Origin: Geobacter sp.
GTDB taxonomy: Bacteria > Desulfobacterota > Desulfuromonadia > Geobacterales > Geobacteraceae
Direction: 5' to 3'
Assembly: GCA_016177775.1 (NCBI GenBank)
Contig: JACOUQ010000013.1
Span: 1-64,000 of the forward strand
Length of the DNA stretch: 64,000 nucleotides
Under the pieces are notes generated by a model. That model saw only the letters and a program-made list of their open reading frames with translations. It was not told where the DNA came from and did no database searches. How positions within the stretch are numbered: position 1 is the first letter of the stretch; each line of letters begins with the position of its first letter. A program made the position numbers and the translations under genes. Shown in pieces: positions 10,687 through 20,527 of the stretch.

Positions 10687-11424
10687 ATGATCCTTGTCGT
10701 TCTCCCTGCCTATAATGAGGCATCCTGCATTGGCGCACTCTTGGAGAGCTATTGCGAGGTGTTGAATGAGGAAAACAGAAAATGCCGTGTCATCGTGGTG
10801 GATGATGGGAGCAGCGACGGAACCGGCGAAGTTGTCCTCGGTTTTCGTGACAGGCTACCGATTGAGCTGATCACCCACCCCGGAAACAGGGGCCTTGCGG
10901 AGGCTCTCAGGACAGGCTTGCACCGTGCATTGGAGGTCGCAGGCGACCGGGATGTCGTCGTGACAATGGATGCGGACAACAGTCATCTTCCCGGTCTTCT
11001 CCCCCGGATGGTTGCGCTGATACGTGAGGGGCACGATGTGGTAATCGCCTCCCGTTACCGGAAGGGGGCGGTCATTAAGGGGGTAAGCGGCTTTCGTCAG
11101 ATTCTGAGCCTGGGGGCAGGTTTTCTTTTCCGCTGCATACTGCCGTTAAAGGGTGCCAGCGATTATACCTGCGGTTATCGTGCCTATCGGGCATCCATAT
11201 TGCGGCGGGCCTTCGCGGATTACGGCGAGGCATACATCTCCGAGAAGGGCTTCTCCTGCATGGTTGATCTTTTGTTGAAGCTAAGGAAGTACGACCCTAT
11301 TATTACGGAAGTCCCGATAATCCTCCGCTACGACCAGAAGACAAGTGATAGCAAAATGAATGTTGCTAAGACTGTCAGGCAGACTCTGCTCCTGCTTGTA
11401 CGCAGGCGCTTAGGACTACCATGA
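10687..11424 (+). CDS. GT2 family glycosyltransferase (polyprenol-phosphate type)
   Basis: This 245-residue GT-A enzyme shows LPAYNEASCIG at the N-terminus, VVDDGSSDGT (about residues 37-46), and MDADNSHLPG as the metal-binding DxD region. It lacks a TM anchor, resembling dolichol-phosphate mannosyltransferase. It could charge the lipid carrier with the sugar used by the adjacent GT-C proteins (inference). AGGAGG precedes the ATG, and its stop overlaps the next start (ATGA). Confidence 0.85.
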   Translation: MILVVLPAYNEASCIGALLESYCEVLNEENRKCRVIVVDDGSSDGTGEVVLGFRDRLPIELITHPGNRGLAEALRTGLHRALEVAGDRDVVVTMDADNSHLPGLLPRMVALIREGHDVVIASRYRKGAVIKGVSGFRQILSLGAGFLFRCILPLKGASDYTCGYRAYRASILRRAFADYGEAYISEKGFSCMVDLLLKLRKYDPIITEVPIILRYDQKTSDSKMNVAKTVRQTLLLLVRRRLGLP

Positions 11425-13055
11425 GAGCGACCAATGCAAAAATGATGGGGCTGATTCATGCCACTTTCATCGCAGCAGTCGTAGTTTTCGTCTACGCCAA
11501 CTCACTGCAAAACGATTTTAATATCGACGACGAATACCTTGTAATCAATAATAACGCCGTTCACGGCTTGACCTGGGACAATTTCAGGGCGATCTTGACC
11601 TCGGTGCCGAACGGACTGGAGTATTTGCCGGTTCGCGACCTGACCTACATGCTCGACTTTGCCTTCTGGGGGCTTAACCCTTTTGGCTACCACCTGGCGA
11701 ATCTGCTCTATTACGTCTGCTTCTGTATACTCTTCTACTTCGTCATTCGAAAGCTGTTAATTCCCTTCTCCATTGATGCGCAACGGATATCCTTCATTTC
11801 CACGCTCATTTTTGCGGTGCACCCGGTACACGTAGAGGCAGTAGCGGGGATTGCCCAGCGCAAGGATATTCTAGCCGGGATTTTTTCTTTGTTGAGCCTT
11901 CATTACTTTATTCGCTATGAGAAGTCCGGCACAAGGATGGTCTATGCGGTTTCCATTCTTTCATTTGTGCTGGCGCTTTTTTCAAAGGCCACTGTAGTCA
12001 GTTTTCCAGCCCTGATTTTGCTTGTCGATTTTTTCCTTCATCGGAATAAGAACGATGCCGGTTTTCAGCGACGAGCATTTATTGTCATACCGTACCTGCT
12101 GGTTGCCGCCGGCTTTACCATCGTGCAGATGATGATCATGAGGGAAGCAGGGGTTATCAGTGAAAACTTGCACGGATTCGGCAGTGGCTATTCCATACGG
12201 GTTTACAGCTCGTTGCGGGCGGTGTTCTATTACCTGAAACTCCTTGTCTGGCCTCATCCTCTTTCCATTTCACCATTTTTCGAGATGTCTCGCCATATTT
12301 ATGACACCACTGTGGTCCTTTCTGCTGTGGGGGTGATACTTCTTACTTCGTTGATCTTTGTCCTGCGGCGATCACAGCCGATTCTCTCGTTCGCCATAGG
12401 TTGGTATCTGATTTGCCTTATACCGGTGGTAGGCCTTGTCCCTACCGGCACCATCGTGGCTGAGCGCTACCTGCTATTGCCATCGGCCGGATTCTGCCTT
12501 GCGGTTGGGTACGGTTTGAGCCGCCTTGTCCAAGAGAGACGGAGCATCTTACGCTGGGGTGCGCTATCCGTTTTGGCCGGCACGCTCGTGTTCTTTTCCG
12601 TGCTTTCTCACATGAGGAACCGGGACTGGAAAGACCACCTTACCCTGCTGATGGCGAACATCCGGGATGTCCCGGAGAATACCCAGATTTACTGGATGGC
12701 CGGCAAAGCCTACTTCAATCGGGGGGACCAGGAGAAAGCCTTCGAACTTCTGGACAAGGCCAGGAAGCTGAATCCCGGATACGAAGCACATTACCAATTG
12801 TTCAGGGCGATTGCGGAGTATGAGGGGGAAAGATATGGAGAGGCGTTGCGGATGCTAGAAAAGATTCCTGCCGGTGATGCTGTCGTTGACGTTAATTACC
12901 TGTACGGGATGATTTACCAAGCTCAAGGAGACGCTTACAGGGCAAGGACGAGCTTGTTGCGGGCGGTGAGAAGCCCTGTTTCCCTGGGGGTGGTTGAAAG
13001 AAAAGCTGTTGCTGACTATGTAAGTACTATGGGTGAGAACAGTCCGCGCCCATAA
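11421..13055 (+). CDS. TMTC-like GT-C membrane protein with C-terminal TPRs (paralog 3)
   Basis: This 544-residue copy has NDFNIDD (Asp36-Asp37), [65 protein letters not shown] and TPR-like helices with AFELLDKARKLNPGY. It overlaps the GT2 gene by 4 bp, so the polyprenol-type GT2 and this GT-C enzyme are probably translated together, which supports a donor-synthase/transferase pairing. Confidence 0.78.
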   Translation: MRATNAKMMGLIHATFIAAVVVFVYANSLQNDFNIDDEYLVINNNAVHGLTWDNFRAILTSVPNGLEYLPVRDLTYMLDFAFWGLNPFGYHLANLLYYVCFCILFYFVIRKLLIPFSIDAQRISFISTLIFAVHPVHVEAVAGIAQRKDILAGIFSLLSLHYFIRYEKSGTRMVYAVSILSFVLALFSKATVVSFPALILLVDFFLHRNKNDAGFQRRAFIVIPYLLVAAGFTIVQMMIMREAGVISENLHGFGSGYSIRVYSSLRAVFYYLKLLVWPHPLSISPFFEMSRHIYDTTVVLSAVGVILLTSLIFVLRRSQPILSFAIGWYLICLIPVVGLVPTGTIVAERYLLLPSAGFCLAVGYGLSRLVQERRSILRWGALSVLAGTLVFFSVLSHMRNRDWKDHLTLLMANIRDVPENTQIYWMAGKAYFNRGDQEKAFELLDKARKLNPGYEAHYQLFRAIAEYEGERYGEALRMLEKIPAGDAVVDVNYLYGMIYQAQGDAYRARTSLLRAVRSPVSLGVVERKAVADYVSTMGENSPRP

Positions 13056-13108
13056 CTGTTGGATGTAGAAAGTGAAAGGGGAGAGCCTTTCAAGTTGGGA
13101 GATCGTTG

Positions 13109-14713
13109 ATGTCCTCCGGACAGTCGAGATTGGCCACAAAACATATTGCATTGATACTCCTGCTTGTTATCGGCGTTTATGCCAATTCGCTCTTGAACGG
13201 ATTCGCCTTGGACGACGAAGGCTTATTGCTGCTGAATCCAGCTGTTCACGGTTTTTCGTCGGGTAATGTATCGTCGGTATTCACATCCGTCCCGAACAAG
13301 ATGGAGTACCTTCCGGTCAGAGATTTGTCCTACATGCTGGATTACCAGATTTGGGGGTTGAACCCCTTTGGCTATCATCTTGCTAATCTGTTGTACTACC
13401 TGTTAGTATGCGCGGTCGTGTATCTGCTCGTTTGCAAGGTGCTGAGATTGTGGGAGGAAAAACCGGAAATCACGGCATTATTTGCATCCCTTCTGTTTGC
13501 GGTGCATCCGCTTCACGTGGAATCCGTTGCAGCGATTTCGCAACGGAAGGATCTTCTGTCGACGCTTTTCCTGTTGAACAGCATTTATTTTTATATTAAC
13601 GACAAGTGCCGCCGGTGGGAATATCCGGTTGCCTTGCTTGCGTTTGTTCTGGCAATCTTTTCTAAAGCCACGGTACTGTCCGCTCCGATTGTCATGGTCG
13701 GACTTGATCTTGCGAGGCACGGGAGAAAAACGCCGCAAAAGGCCGAAGTGCTTTTGAAAGCGATTCCATTCTTCGGGGTGGCAGCTTCGGCAAGCATGCT
13801 CAACACTTTTGTCATGCAGCGCATGGGGGTATTAAGTGATGCAGGTGGAGGAATTCAATTAGCGCGGAAGATTGCGACCATCGTCGACGCCTTTGCATAT
13901 TATTTGAAAATCATCATTTTTCCTTATCCGCTAAACATAAACCCCCCCTTCTTGATCAAGCCGTTCAACGTCATTACTATTGCCAGCCTGATAGCAATTA
14001 TTGCAATCGTGGCAGTTGCCGTCATCTACAGGAGAACGCAGCCGGTCATTACCTTGGCCATTGGATGGTGGATGGCTACAATGCTCCCAATACTTGGCAT
14101 GGCGGCGTCCAGGGGGCTGGTAGCTGAAAGGTATATGATTCTTCCTTCTCTGGGTTATTGTCTTCTGCTCGGCTGGGGTCTGTGCCGGCTTCTCCCAAAG
14201 CCACATTTCGTAAAGGCGGTAGTGCCTTTTCTCATGCTACTGATCGTAATTTACGGCACGATTACAATCAGAAGAAATTTTGACTGGAAAGACAGCGTTA
14301 CGCTTTATCTTCAGGCGATCAAGGATTCTCCGAAAAAAACCCGTAATTACTGGTTGGTTGCTTCGGAGTACTTCGGCCAGAAAAACTACACGGAGACCCT
14401 CCGGTACCTTGATATGGCACGTCGCCTCAATCCGAATTACAATATCGATTATGAAGTTTTTTCTGCCTTGATTGATTATCAGGAAAAGCGGTACGATGAA
14501 GCTTTTTCAGTTCTGGATCGCCTGCCGTCGCCGCTTCGTGATGATATTCTCGAAGTCAATTACCTGTACGGCAAGCTTTATGAAACCAGGGGAGATCGAG
14601 ATAAGACCCTTTTCTTTTATCGGAAAGCTCTTGCAAGCAGTCAGGGCCTTCGCATCATCTTTCCTCCCGCGGTTTCGGAGGAGATCAACAGGGTGGTGGC
14701 GAGCGGCAGGTGA
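13109..14713 (+). CDS. TMTC-like GT-C membrane protein with C-terminal TPRs (paralog 4)
   Basis: The motif order matches the neighbouring copies: NGFALDD (Asp35-Asp36), YLPVRDLSYMLDY, HPLHVESVAAISQRKD, FSKATVLSAP, FDWKDSVTLY, then TPR-like helices (YLDMARRLNPNY). The ATG at 13109 has GGGAG about 7 nt upstream and is preferred over the TTG one codon earlier. The ISQRKD variant and the missing T in the VADRY region set it slightly apart from the others. Confidence 0.77.
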   Translation: MSSGQSRLATKHIALILLLVIGVYANSLLNGFALDDEGLLLLNPAVHGFSSGNVSSVFTSVPNKMEYLPVRDLSYMLDYQIWGLNPFGYHLANLLYYLLVCAVVYLLVCKVLRLWEEKPEITALFASLLFAVHPLHVESVAAISQRKDLLSTLFLLNSIYFYINDKCRRWEYPVALLAFVLAIFSKATVLSAPIVMVGLDLARHGRKTPQKAEVLLKAIPFFGVAASASMLNTFVMQRMGVLSDAGGGIQLARKIATIVDAFAYYLKIIIFPYPLNINPPFLIKPFNVITIASLIAIIAIVAVAVIYRRTQPVITLAIGWWMATMLPILGMAASRGLVAERYMILPSLGYCLLLGWGLCRLLPKPHFVKAVVPFLMLLIVIYGTITIRRNFDWKDSVTLYLQAIKDSPKKTRNYWLVASEYFGQKNYTETLRYLDMARRLNPNYNIDYEVFSALIDYQEKRYDEAFSVLDRLPSPLRDDILEVNYLYGKLYETRGDRDKTLFFYRKALASSQGLRIIFPPAVSEEINRVVASGR

Positions 14714-14799
14714 AGAAAGTTGCTTCCGACTGGCCTGGAGCAAACTTTGCTTTAGCGTATGAATTGTCTGATGAAAAAGAGAATTAAGTGGGGCATTAA

Positions 14800-16434
14800 G
14801 TGCATAACGTTCAACATGATATTGATACGAAAAAAAGAGTTGTTACATATCCTGCTTTATTTCATCACCTGTTGGTGGGTACGATAGCAGTCTTTGTCTA
14901 CTGGAGATCGCTGTTTAACGGATTTAATGTAGATGATGACGCACTCGTTATACTTAACACTGCAGTGCACGGCCTTAGTTGGCAGAATTTCAAGCTCCTT
15001 TTCACATCGACGCCCAACGGACTCGAATACCTTCCTGTGCGTGATCTGACCTACTGTCTCGATTACCAGTTGTGGGGACTTAACCCGTTCGGTTATCACC
15101 TGTCGAATCTTTTTTACTACTTGCTCACATGCCTGGTGCTCTATGTTTTCCTGAATAAGCTTCTTTTCAGATGGACGACATCGTCCCCACAGGTTGCCTT
15201 ATTTACTACCTTACTCTATGCAGTACATCCGCTCCATGTTGAGTCCGTAGCCGGAATTGCGCAACGAAAAGACCTGGTTTCAGGGATATTCTGCTTCGTG
15301 AGTCTGTATTTGTTCCTCCGGTTTAGGGAGACCAAGCTAAAAGGGTATTACGCGGCATCGCTTATCTTCTTTGCCTTGGCCTTGCTGTCAAAGTCAACGG
15401 TCATAATACTACCACTCTATATAGCGTTGCTGGAGCTGACTGCTACGGCAGTGCCGGGCAAATCTCTGGGCAGAAAGATTCTTCCCGCGATTCCTTATGG
15501 AGCGATTTCGGTAATAGTTCCCTTGGCTACATACAGACTTCTCTTCAACGTCGGTGTCGTAAGTGCAGGCAACTACCAGGCGGAAGGGCGTATTGCAACA
15601 GCTCTGCTGGCAGTTTTTTATTACCTGAAGAGGCTGCTCGTTCCGTATCCACTATACTTTAATCATCCATTTACAGGAGCTGCAACTGTTTTCAGGCTTG
15701 ATGTCGCCATAGCATTCGTGGCATTGATTATGATAGTATACCTCCTAATCCGTTACAGAAGAGACAACCCAATAGTTTGCTTTGGCGGATTCTTTTTTCT
15801 GGCAAGTCTGCCCCCGGTTATTGGGTTGATTCCGGCCAGTACATTGGTTGCAGACCGTTATGCGTTTCTTCCTTCTGTCGGCTTCTGTCTCGTTCTCGGA
15901 TGGGTGCTCGCAGCGATTCAAGCGGCAAAACGCAGTGCCGCCACAGCTGCTGCAGTTATGTTGATTGGGGTGCTTATGATTTTTTCCGCCATCTCCTATG
16001 ATCGCATTCGTGACTGGAAAGATTATCCTACCCTTATGATTTCCGATATTAGGCATTTCCCAAAGCGGCCGAGGCTTTACATGCTGGTAGGAAAATACTA
16101 TTTCACTAAAGGCGATTACAGGACGGCTTTTGAATACCTGGAGCAGGCGCGGAACCTGAACCCTGCTTATAATTTGGACTATGCACTTTTTGCGTCGATG
16201 CAGGCTGTCGCAGAAAACCGTTTCATGGATGCATTGCATCAACTTGACCAGATAACAGTTCCAATCAAGGGAGATATCATGGATTTTAACTACCAGTACG
16301 GATACATCCATGAACGGATGGGGAATTATGAGACGGCACGGGAGTATTATCGAAAGGCCTTGAATAGCAAAGAGAGGCTTTATGTTATGAGAATCAACCT
16401 TGACACGATTAAGAACCTATTGGGCGGCAAATGA
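14800..16434 (+). CDS. TMTC-like GT-C membrane protein with C-terminal TPRs (paralog 5)
   Basis: This 544-residue copy has NGFNVDD (Asp45-Asp46), [39 protein letters not shown] and TPR-like helices (YLEQARNLNPAYN). The start is a GTG with a weak ribosome site after an 86-nt spacer. Its TGA stop overlaps the ATG of selD (ATGA). The five copies differ enough to be old duplications rather than recent amplification. Confidence 0.75.
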   Translation: MHNVQHDIDTKKRVVTYPALFHHLLVGTIAVFVYWRSLFNGFNVDDDALVILNTAVHGLSWQNFKLLFTSTPNGLEYLPVRDLTYCLDYQLWGLNPFGYHLSNLFYYLLTCLVLYVFLNKLLFRWTTSSPQVALFTTLLYAVHPLHVESVAGIAQRKDLVSGIFCFVSLYLFLRFRETKLKGYYAASLIFFALALLSKSTVIILPLYIALLELTATAVPGKSLGRKILPAIPYGAISVIVPLATYRLLFNVGVVSAGNYQAEGRIATALLAVFYYLKRLLVPYPLYFNHPFTGAATVFRLDVAIAFVALIMIVYLLIRYRRDNPIVCFGGFFFLASLPPVIGLIPASTLVADRYAFLPSVGFCLVLGWVLAAIQAAKRSAATAAAVMLIGVLMIFSAISYDRIRDWKDYPTLMISDIRHFPKRPRLYMLVGKYYFTKGDYRTAFEYLEQARNLNPAYNLDYALFASMQAVAENRFMDALHQLDQITVPIKGDIMDFNYQYGYIHERMGNYETAREYYRKALNSKERLYVMRINLDTIKNLLGGK

Positions 16435-17456
16435 AGCTTACCTCCTTGGTCAAAGCGGCCGGTTGAGCTGCCAAACTGGGCCCGGCGGGCCTGGAGGAAG
16501 CTTTGCGCGACCTTCCCGGAGCAGACAACCCTTCCCTGCTGGTGGGGCCGGAGACTGCCGACGACGCAGGAGTCTTTCTGCTCGACGCGCATCGTGCCCT
16601 CGTGGAGACGACCGACATTATCACGCCGCTGGTGGACGACCCGTTCGACTTCGGCCGTATCGCGGCGGCGAACGCCATTTCCGACGTTTACGCAATGGGG
16701 GGGACGCCGCTCACTGTAATGAACCTGGTTTTTTTTCCTGCCTGCGCGCTCCCTCCAGATGTTCTACGGCGGATACTCGCCGGCGGAATGGAGGTGATCA
16801 GGGAGGCGGGAGCCTGCCTGGTGGGGGGGCATACCGTTGAGGACGAGGAACTGAAGTACGGCCTCGCCGTCACTGGGATCGTCGATCCGGGGCGCATCGT
16901 GCGGAACTCCACCGCCCGCTCCGGCGACCGGCTGCTACTGACCAAGCCGCTCGGGACCGGGATCGTATCCACTGCAATCAAGGCGGAAATGGTTGCCGAA
17001 GAGGCAGTTTCGGAGGCTGTCCGCTGGATGACCACCTTGAACCGGCAGGCCGCCGAACTGATGGTCGATTGCCGCGCCTCCGCCGCCACCGATGTCACCG
17101 GCTTCGGCCTTGTGGGACATGCCTGCGAAATGGCCCGCGGGGCAGGGGTGACCATGCGCATTCAGCGGGAGGCCGTTCCTGTCATGGAGGGAGTTGCCGA
17201 GCTGGTGCGCGACGGTCTGGTGCCGGCGGGGTGCTACCGCAATCGCGATTATTACACCCACTATGTTGCAGGCAAGGATATCGCGGGCGATTCCCACCTC
17301 CCCCTTTTCGATCCCCAGACCTCGGGAGGGCTCCTCATATCTCTGGCACACGAGGATGCGGAAAATTTCCTGGCACGGGCAGCAGCTGAAGGGTGCAGTG
17401 CCATATCGATTGGCGAAGTAATCAAATCCAGCGGGAAACTGGTTGAAATCGACTGA
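16431..17456 (+). CDS. selD: Selenide, water dikinase SelD (selenoprotein, in-frame UGA)
   Basis: SelD makes selenophosphate from selenide and ATP. From the ATG at 16431 the frame reads [11 protein letters not shown], then TGA at 16464-16466, then [13 protein letters not shown] and the rest of SelD ([46 protein letters not shown]). The UGA falls exactly where the family has catalytic Cys/Sec, three residues before the catalytic Lys, so it should be read as Sec12 (341 residues in total). A hairpin follows at 16476-16494 (8 bp including two G-U pairs, loop GGC), at the right distance for a bacterial SECIS. A conventional reading starting at 16503 would lose the catalytic site. The start overlaps the upstream stop. 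Confidence 0.93.
16467..16500 (+). promoter_or_regulatory. Candidate bacterial SECIS element in selD
   Basis: Immediately 3' of the UGA, bases 16476-16483 pair with 16487-16494 around a GGC triloop. The loop starts 17 nt after the UGA, within the spacing bacterial SelB needs, and contains the expected G residues. It overlaps coding sequence, as bacterial SECIS elements do. Confidence 0.7.
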
Positions 17457-18714
17457 GCAGTACGTCATAGCGATTGACGCGGGCACGACCACCCTTGCCG
17501 CCTCCCTTCTTGATCCGGGGTCGGGGCGGCGGTTTGCCTCCCGTTCAGCGCTCAACCCGCAAAGGGCCTTCGGCGCCGACGTAGTGTCGCGTCTTGCCTA
17601 TGCCTGCGCCGCTGAAGGAAATTTACTCGAGCTGAAAACTGCGCTCAATGAAGGAATCAGTTCCCTGGTGCTGGGCGTGCTTGCGGACGCAGGGGTAGAG
17701 CCTGCATCGCTCGGACGGATCGCACTGGCCGGAAATCCTGCAATGGAACACCTCCTCCTGGGTTTGCCGGTAAATTCACTTGCCTTTCCTCCATACCGTC
17801 CCCTGTTCACTGAAGGAAGGAGAATCAATACAGCCGACCTGGGTTGGGCTCTATCGACGGAGCTTTACCTTTTCCCGCTTCCCGGAGGGTTCGTAGGGGG
17901 CGACCTTGTGGCTTTCCTATATGGCCAGGGTGTTGCCAGTCCCCACTCCCCAATTCCAGGTCCAGCTCTTTTCCTCGACATAGGCACAAACGGCGAGATC
18001 GCCGTTTCCAGCGGGAGCGCAATTTATGCAACCTCAGCAGCTGCCGGCCCAGCCCTGGAGGGTGGCAATCTCTCCTGCGGCATTACGGCAACGGCGGGAG
18101 CAATATGCGAGGTAAGCATTGTCGGGGAGCGGCTTCGATATTCCACCATCGGCGGGACGTCCCCACTCGGCATATGCGGATCGGCGGTCATTGACCTGGT
18201 AGCGGAGCTCGTGCGGGTGGGCATTCTGGATGCAAGCGGCAGGCTGCTCCCTCCGGATGATATCCCCACCAACCTGGCGAATTGCGTGCAAAAGGTGGAC
18301 GGCCAGTGGACGTTCGTTGTTTATCGGGACGCCGAGAGGTTGGTCTATCTCAGCCAGGAGGACATCCGGCAGGTTCAGTTTGCCAAGGGGGCAATACGTG
18401 CCGGGATGGAGGTTCTGGCCGAGCGTGGCGGCCTACGATGGGAGGCTCTTGAGAAGGTGGTTTTGACCGGCTCTTTCGGTGCGTGCCTTGCGCCGGAGAG
18501 CTTAAAAAACATTGGTATTTTCACGGCAAAGATGGTAGAAATATGCGGTTTTGTCCGGGATGGGGCACTGGCCGGAGTGGAAAAGGTGCTCTGCGCTCCC
18601 GCTGGCTTCAAGGCAGCAGAAAGCTTGGCGGCATCAATCCGGGTCATCCCCCTTTCCGGCACTCCTTCCTTCGAGATGCACTTTCTGGAGCAGATGAACT
18701 TTCCTGAAATCTAA
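17443..18714 (+). CDS. RACo-like ASKHA-domain protein (DUF4445 family)
   Basis: The 423 residues form an ASKHA ATPase with [18 protein letters not shown] at the N-terminus, [11 protein letters not shown] mid-protein, [14 protein letters not shown] and a C-terminal [12 protein letters not shown]. This is the ATPase part of RACo, which drives reductive activation of corrinoid proteins. The N-terminal 2Fe-2S ferredoxin domain of full-length RACo (about 600 residues) is absent, so an electron donor would have to be separate. The start is a TTG inside the selD 3' end (14-bp overlap), suggesting coupling to selD. Function beyond the fold is uncertain. Confidence 0.75.
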   Translation: MKSTEQYVIAIDAGTTTLAASLLDPGSGRRFASRSALNPQRAFGADVVSRLAYACAAEGNLLELKTALNEGISSLVLGVLADAGVEPASLGRIALAGNPAMEHLLLGLPVNSLAFPPYRPLFTEGRRINTADLGWALSTELYLFPLPGGFVGGDLVAFLYGQGVASPHSPIPGPALFLDIGTNGEIAVSSGSAIYATSAAAGPALEGGNLSCGITATAGAICEVSIVGERLRYSTIGGTSPLGICGSAVIDLVAELVRVGILDASGRLLPPDDIPTNLANCVQKVDGQWTFVVYRDAERLVYLSQEDIRQVQFAKGAIRAGMEVLAERGGLRWEALEKVVLTGSFGACLAPESLKNIGIFTAKMVEICGFVRDGALAGVEKVLCAPAGFKAAESLAASIRVIPLSGTPSFEMHFLEQMNFPEI

Positions 18715-18728
18715 AACCAAGTTCTTTC

Positions 18729-18928
18729 ACCACGGAGACACAAAGGCACGGAGAAAATCAATTTCCTGGAACCGCAAAGACGCAAAGTTCTCGAAGAAAA
18801 ACCACAAAGGGTTTTATAAGATTAGAATATCTGGCATTGCGTTTTATCCCTCTTTGCGTCTGTTGTTTCTTTCCGGTTAATTGGTTTTTGCGTTTTCGCA
18901 GTTCTCCGTGCCTCCGTGTCTCTGTGGT
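18729..18928. repeat. Palindromic element with 9-bp-type repeat arms
   Basis: Left arm 18729-18755 (beginning ACCACGGAGACACAAAGG) and right arm 18902-18928 (ending CCGTGTCTCTGTGGT) are reverse complements at about 24 of 27 positions. Inside are further matching pieces (GCAAAGACGCAAAG near 18773 against CTTTGCGTC near 18852). Units of about 9 bp repeat within the arms. The element fills the ASKHA-purH gap and would sit in the purH leader if transcribed with it. Confidence 0.75.
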
Positions 18929-18954
18929 AGATTTTTTTCAAGGAGCATACGAAA

Positions 18955-20520
18955 ATGGCAAAAATCACCCGAGCCCTCATCAGCCTCTCGGACAAGACCG
19001 GCATAGTCGAATTCGCCAGGGAACTGGCATCCTATGATGTCGAAATTCTTTCTACCGGCGGGACCGCGAAGCTGTTGCGCGATGCGGGGCTTGCAGTCAA
19101 GGACGTATCGGATTTTACCGGTTTCCCGGAGATGCTCGACGGCCGGGTCAAGACCCTCCATCCCAAGGTACACGGCGGGCTGCTCGGCATGCGTTCCAAC
19201 GCCGAACACGTGGCGACTATGAAGGCCTACGGGATCGAGCCGATAGACATGGTGGTGGTGAACCTCTATCCCTTCGAGGCGACCGTGGCCAAGCCGGACT
19301 GCACCCTGGAGGACGCCATCGAGAATATCGACATCGGTGGTCCTACGATGCTCCGTTCCGCGGCCAAGAACAATGCTGACGTGACCGTCATTGTCGACCA
19401 CAACGACTACCGCCTGGTGCTGGACGAAATGAAGGCTTCTGGCGGTTCCGTGTCAAAGGAAACCAACTTCCGTCTCGCGGTAAAGGTCTACCAGCATACC
19501 GCTGCCTACGACGGGGCCATCTCCAACTGGCTGGGCGCCAGGACCGGCGAAGGTGTTGCCGACTATCCCGACACCATAACCCTCCAGTTCAGGAAGGCGC
19601 AGGGGATGCGCTACGGCGAGAATCCGCATCAGTCAGCGGCTTTCTATGTGGAGCGCGACGTGAAGGAGGCATCGGTTTCCACCGCCCGCCAGCTCCAGGG
19701 GAAGGAGCTTTCCTACAACAACATCGCTGATACCGATGCAGCCTTGGAATGCGTCAAGCAGTTCCCGGAAGGGGCTGCCTGCGTCATAGTAAAGCATGCC
19801 AATCCTTGCGGCGTGGCTCTTGGTGCCAATGTTCTGGAAGCATACGACCGTGCCTACAGGACTGACACAGAGTCCGCCTTCGGCGGTATCATCGCCTTCA
19901 ACCGGGAACTGGATGTGGAAACTGCCAGGGCCATTGTTGACCGGCAGTTCGTGGAAGTGATCATTGCCCCCAAGGTTTCCCAAGCTGTAATCGACGTAGT
20001 AGCCGCCAAGAAGAACGTGAGGCTCCTGGAGTGCGGCGAATGGCCCCAGAGGCCGCTCCCCCGCCTTGACCTCAAGCGGGTGAACGGTGGCATCCTTGTC
20101 CAGGATACCGACCTCGATCTTTACAGCGAACTTAAGGTGGCAACGAAACGGGCGCCAACCGAGAAGGAGATGGAGGACCTCATTTTCACCTGGAGGGTGG
20201 CCAAGTTCGTGAAATCCAACGCCATTGTCTACGGCAAGGAGAGAATGACCGTCGGCGTCGGCGCCGGTCAGATGAGTCGGGTGAATTCTGCCCGCATAGC
20301 CGCCATCAAGGCGGAACATGCCGGGCTTGAAGTAAAGGGGGCGGTGATGGCCTCCGACGCATTCTTCCCGTTCCGAGACGGGATCGATAACGCCGCGGCC
20401 GCCGGGGTCACCGCGGTCATTCAACCCGGCGGCAGCATGCGCGACGAAGAAGTGATCGCCGCCGCCAACGAGCACGGCATGGCGATGGTCTTTACCGGGA
20501 TGAGGCATTTCAGGCATTGA
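18955..20520 (+). CDS. purH: Bifunctional AICAR transformylase/IMP cyclohydrolase
   Basis: PurH performs the last two steps of IMP synthesis. The 521 residues have the usual length. The cyclohydrolase (MGS-like) domain is N-terminal ([39 protein letters not shown]). The AICARFT domain follows ([24 protein letters not shown], and C-terminal [12 protein letters not shown]). The ATG follows a CAAGGAG-type site. purD and purE follow within 2.4 kb. Confidence 0.97.
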   Translation: MAKITRALISLSDKTGIVEFARELASYDVEILSTGGTAKLLRDAGLAVKDVSDFTGFPEMLDGRVKTLHPKVHGGLLGMRSNAEHVATMKAYGIEPIDMVVVNLYPFEATVAKPDCTLEDAIENIDIGGPTMLRSAAKNNADVTVIVDHNDYRLVLDEMKASGGSVSKETNFRLAVKVYQHTAAYDGAISNWLGARTGEGVADYPDTITLQFRKAQGMRYGENPHQSAAFYVERDVKEASVSTARQLQGKELSYNNIADTDAALECVKQFPEGAACVIVKHANPCGVALGANVLEAYDRAYRTDTESAFGGIIAFNRELDVETARAIVDRQFVEVIIAPKVSQAVIDVVAAKKNVRLLECGEWPQRPLPRLDLKRVNGGILVQDTDLDLYSELKVATKRAPTEKEMEDLIFTWRVAKFVKSNAIVYGKERMTVGVGAGQMSRVNSARIAAIKAEHAGLEVKGAVMASDAFFPFRDGIDNAAAAGVTAVIQPGGSMRDEEVIAAANEHGMAMVFTGMRHFRH

Positions 20521-20527
20521 AAAAACT

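Noticed and set aside
16503-17456. SelD starting at the first codon after the UGA region
   Set aside because: That start drops the catalytic Sec and Lys; the frame upstream through the UGA carries the family signature, so the longer reading is kept.
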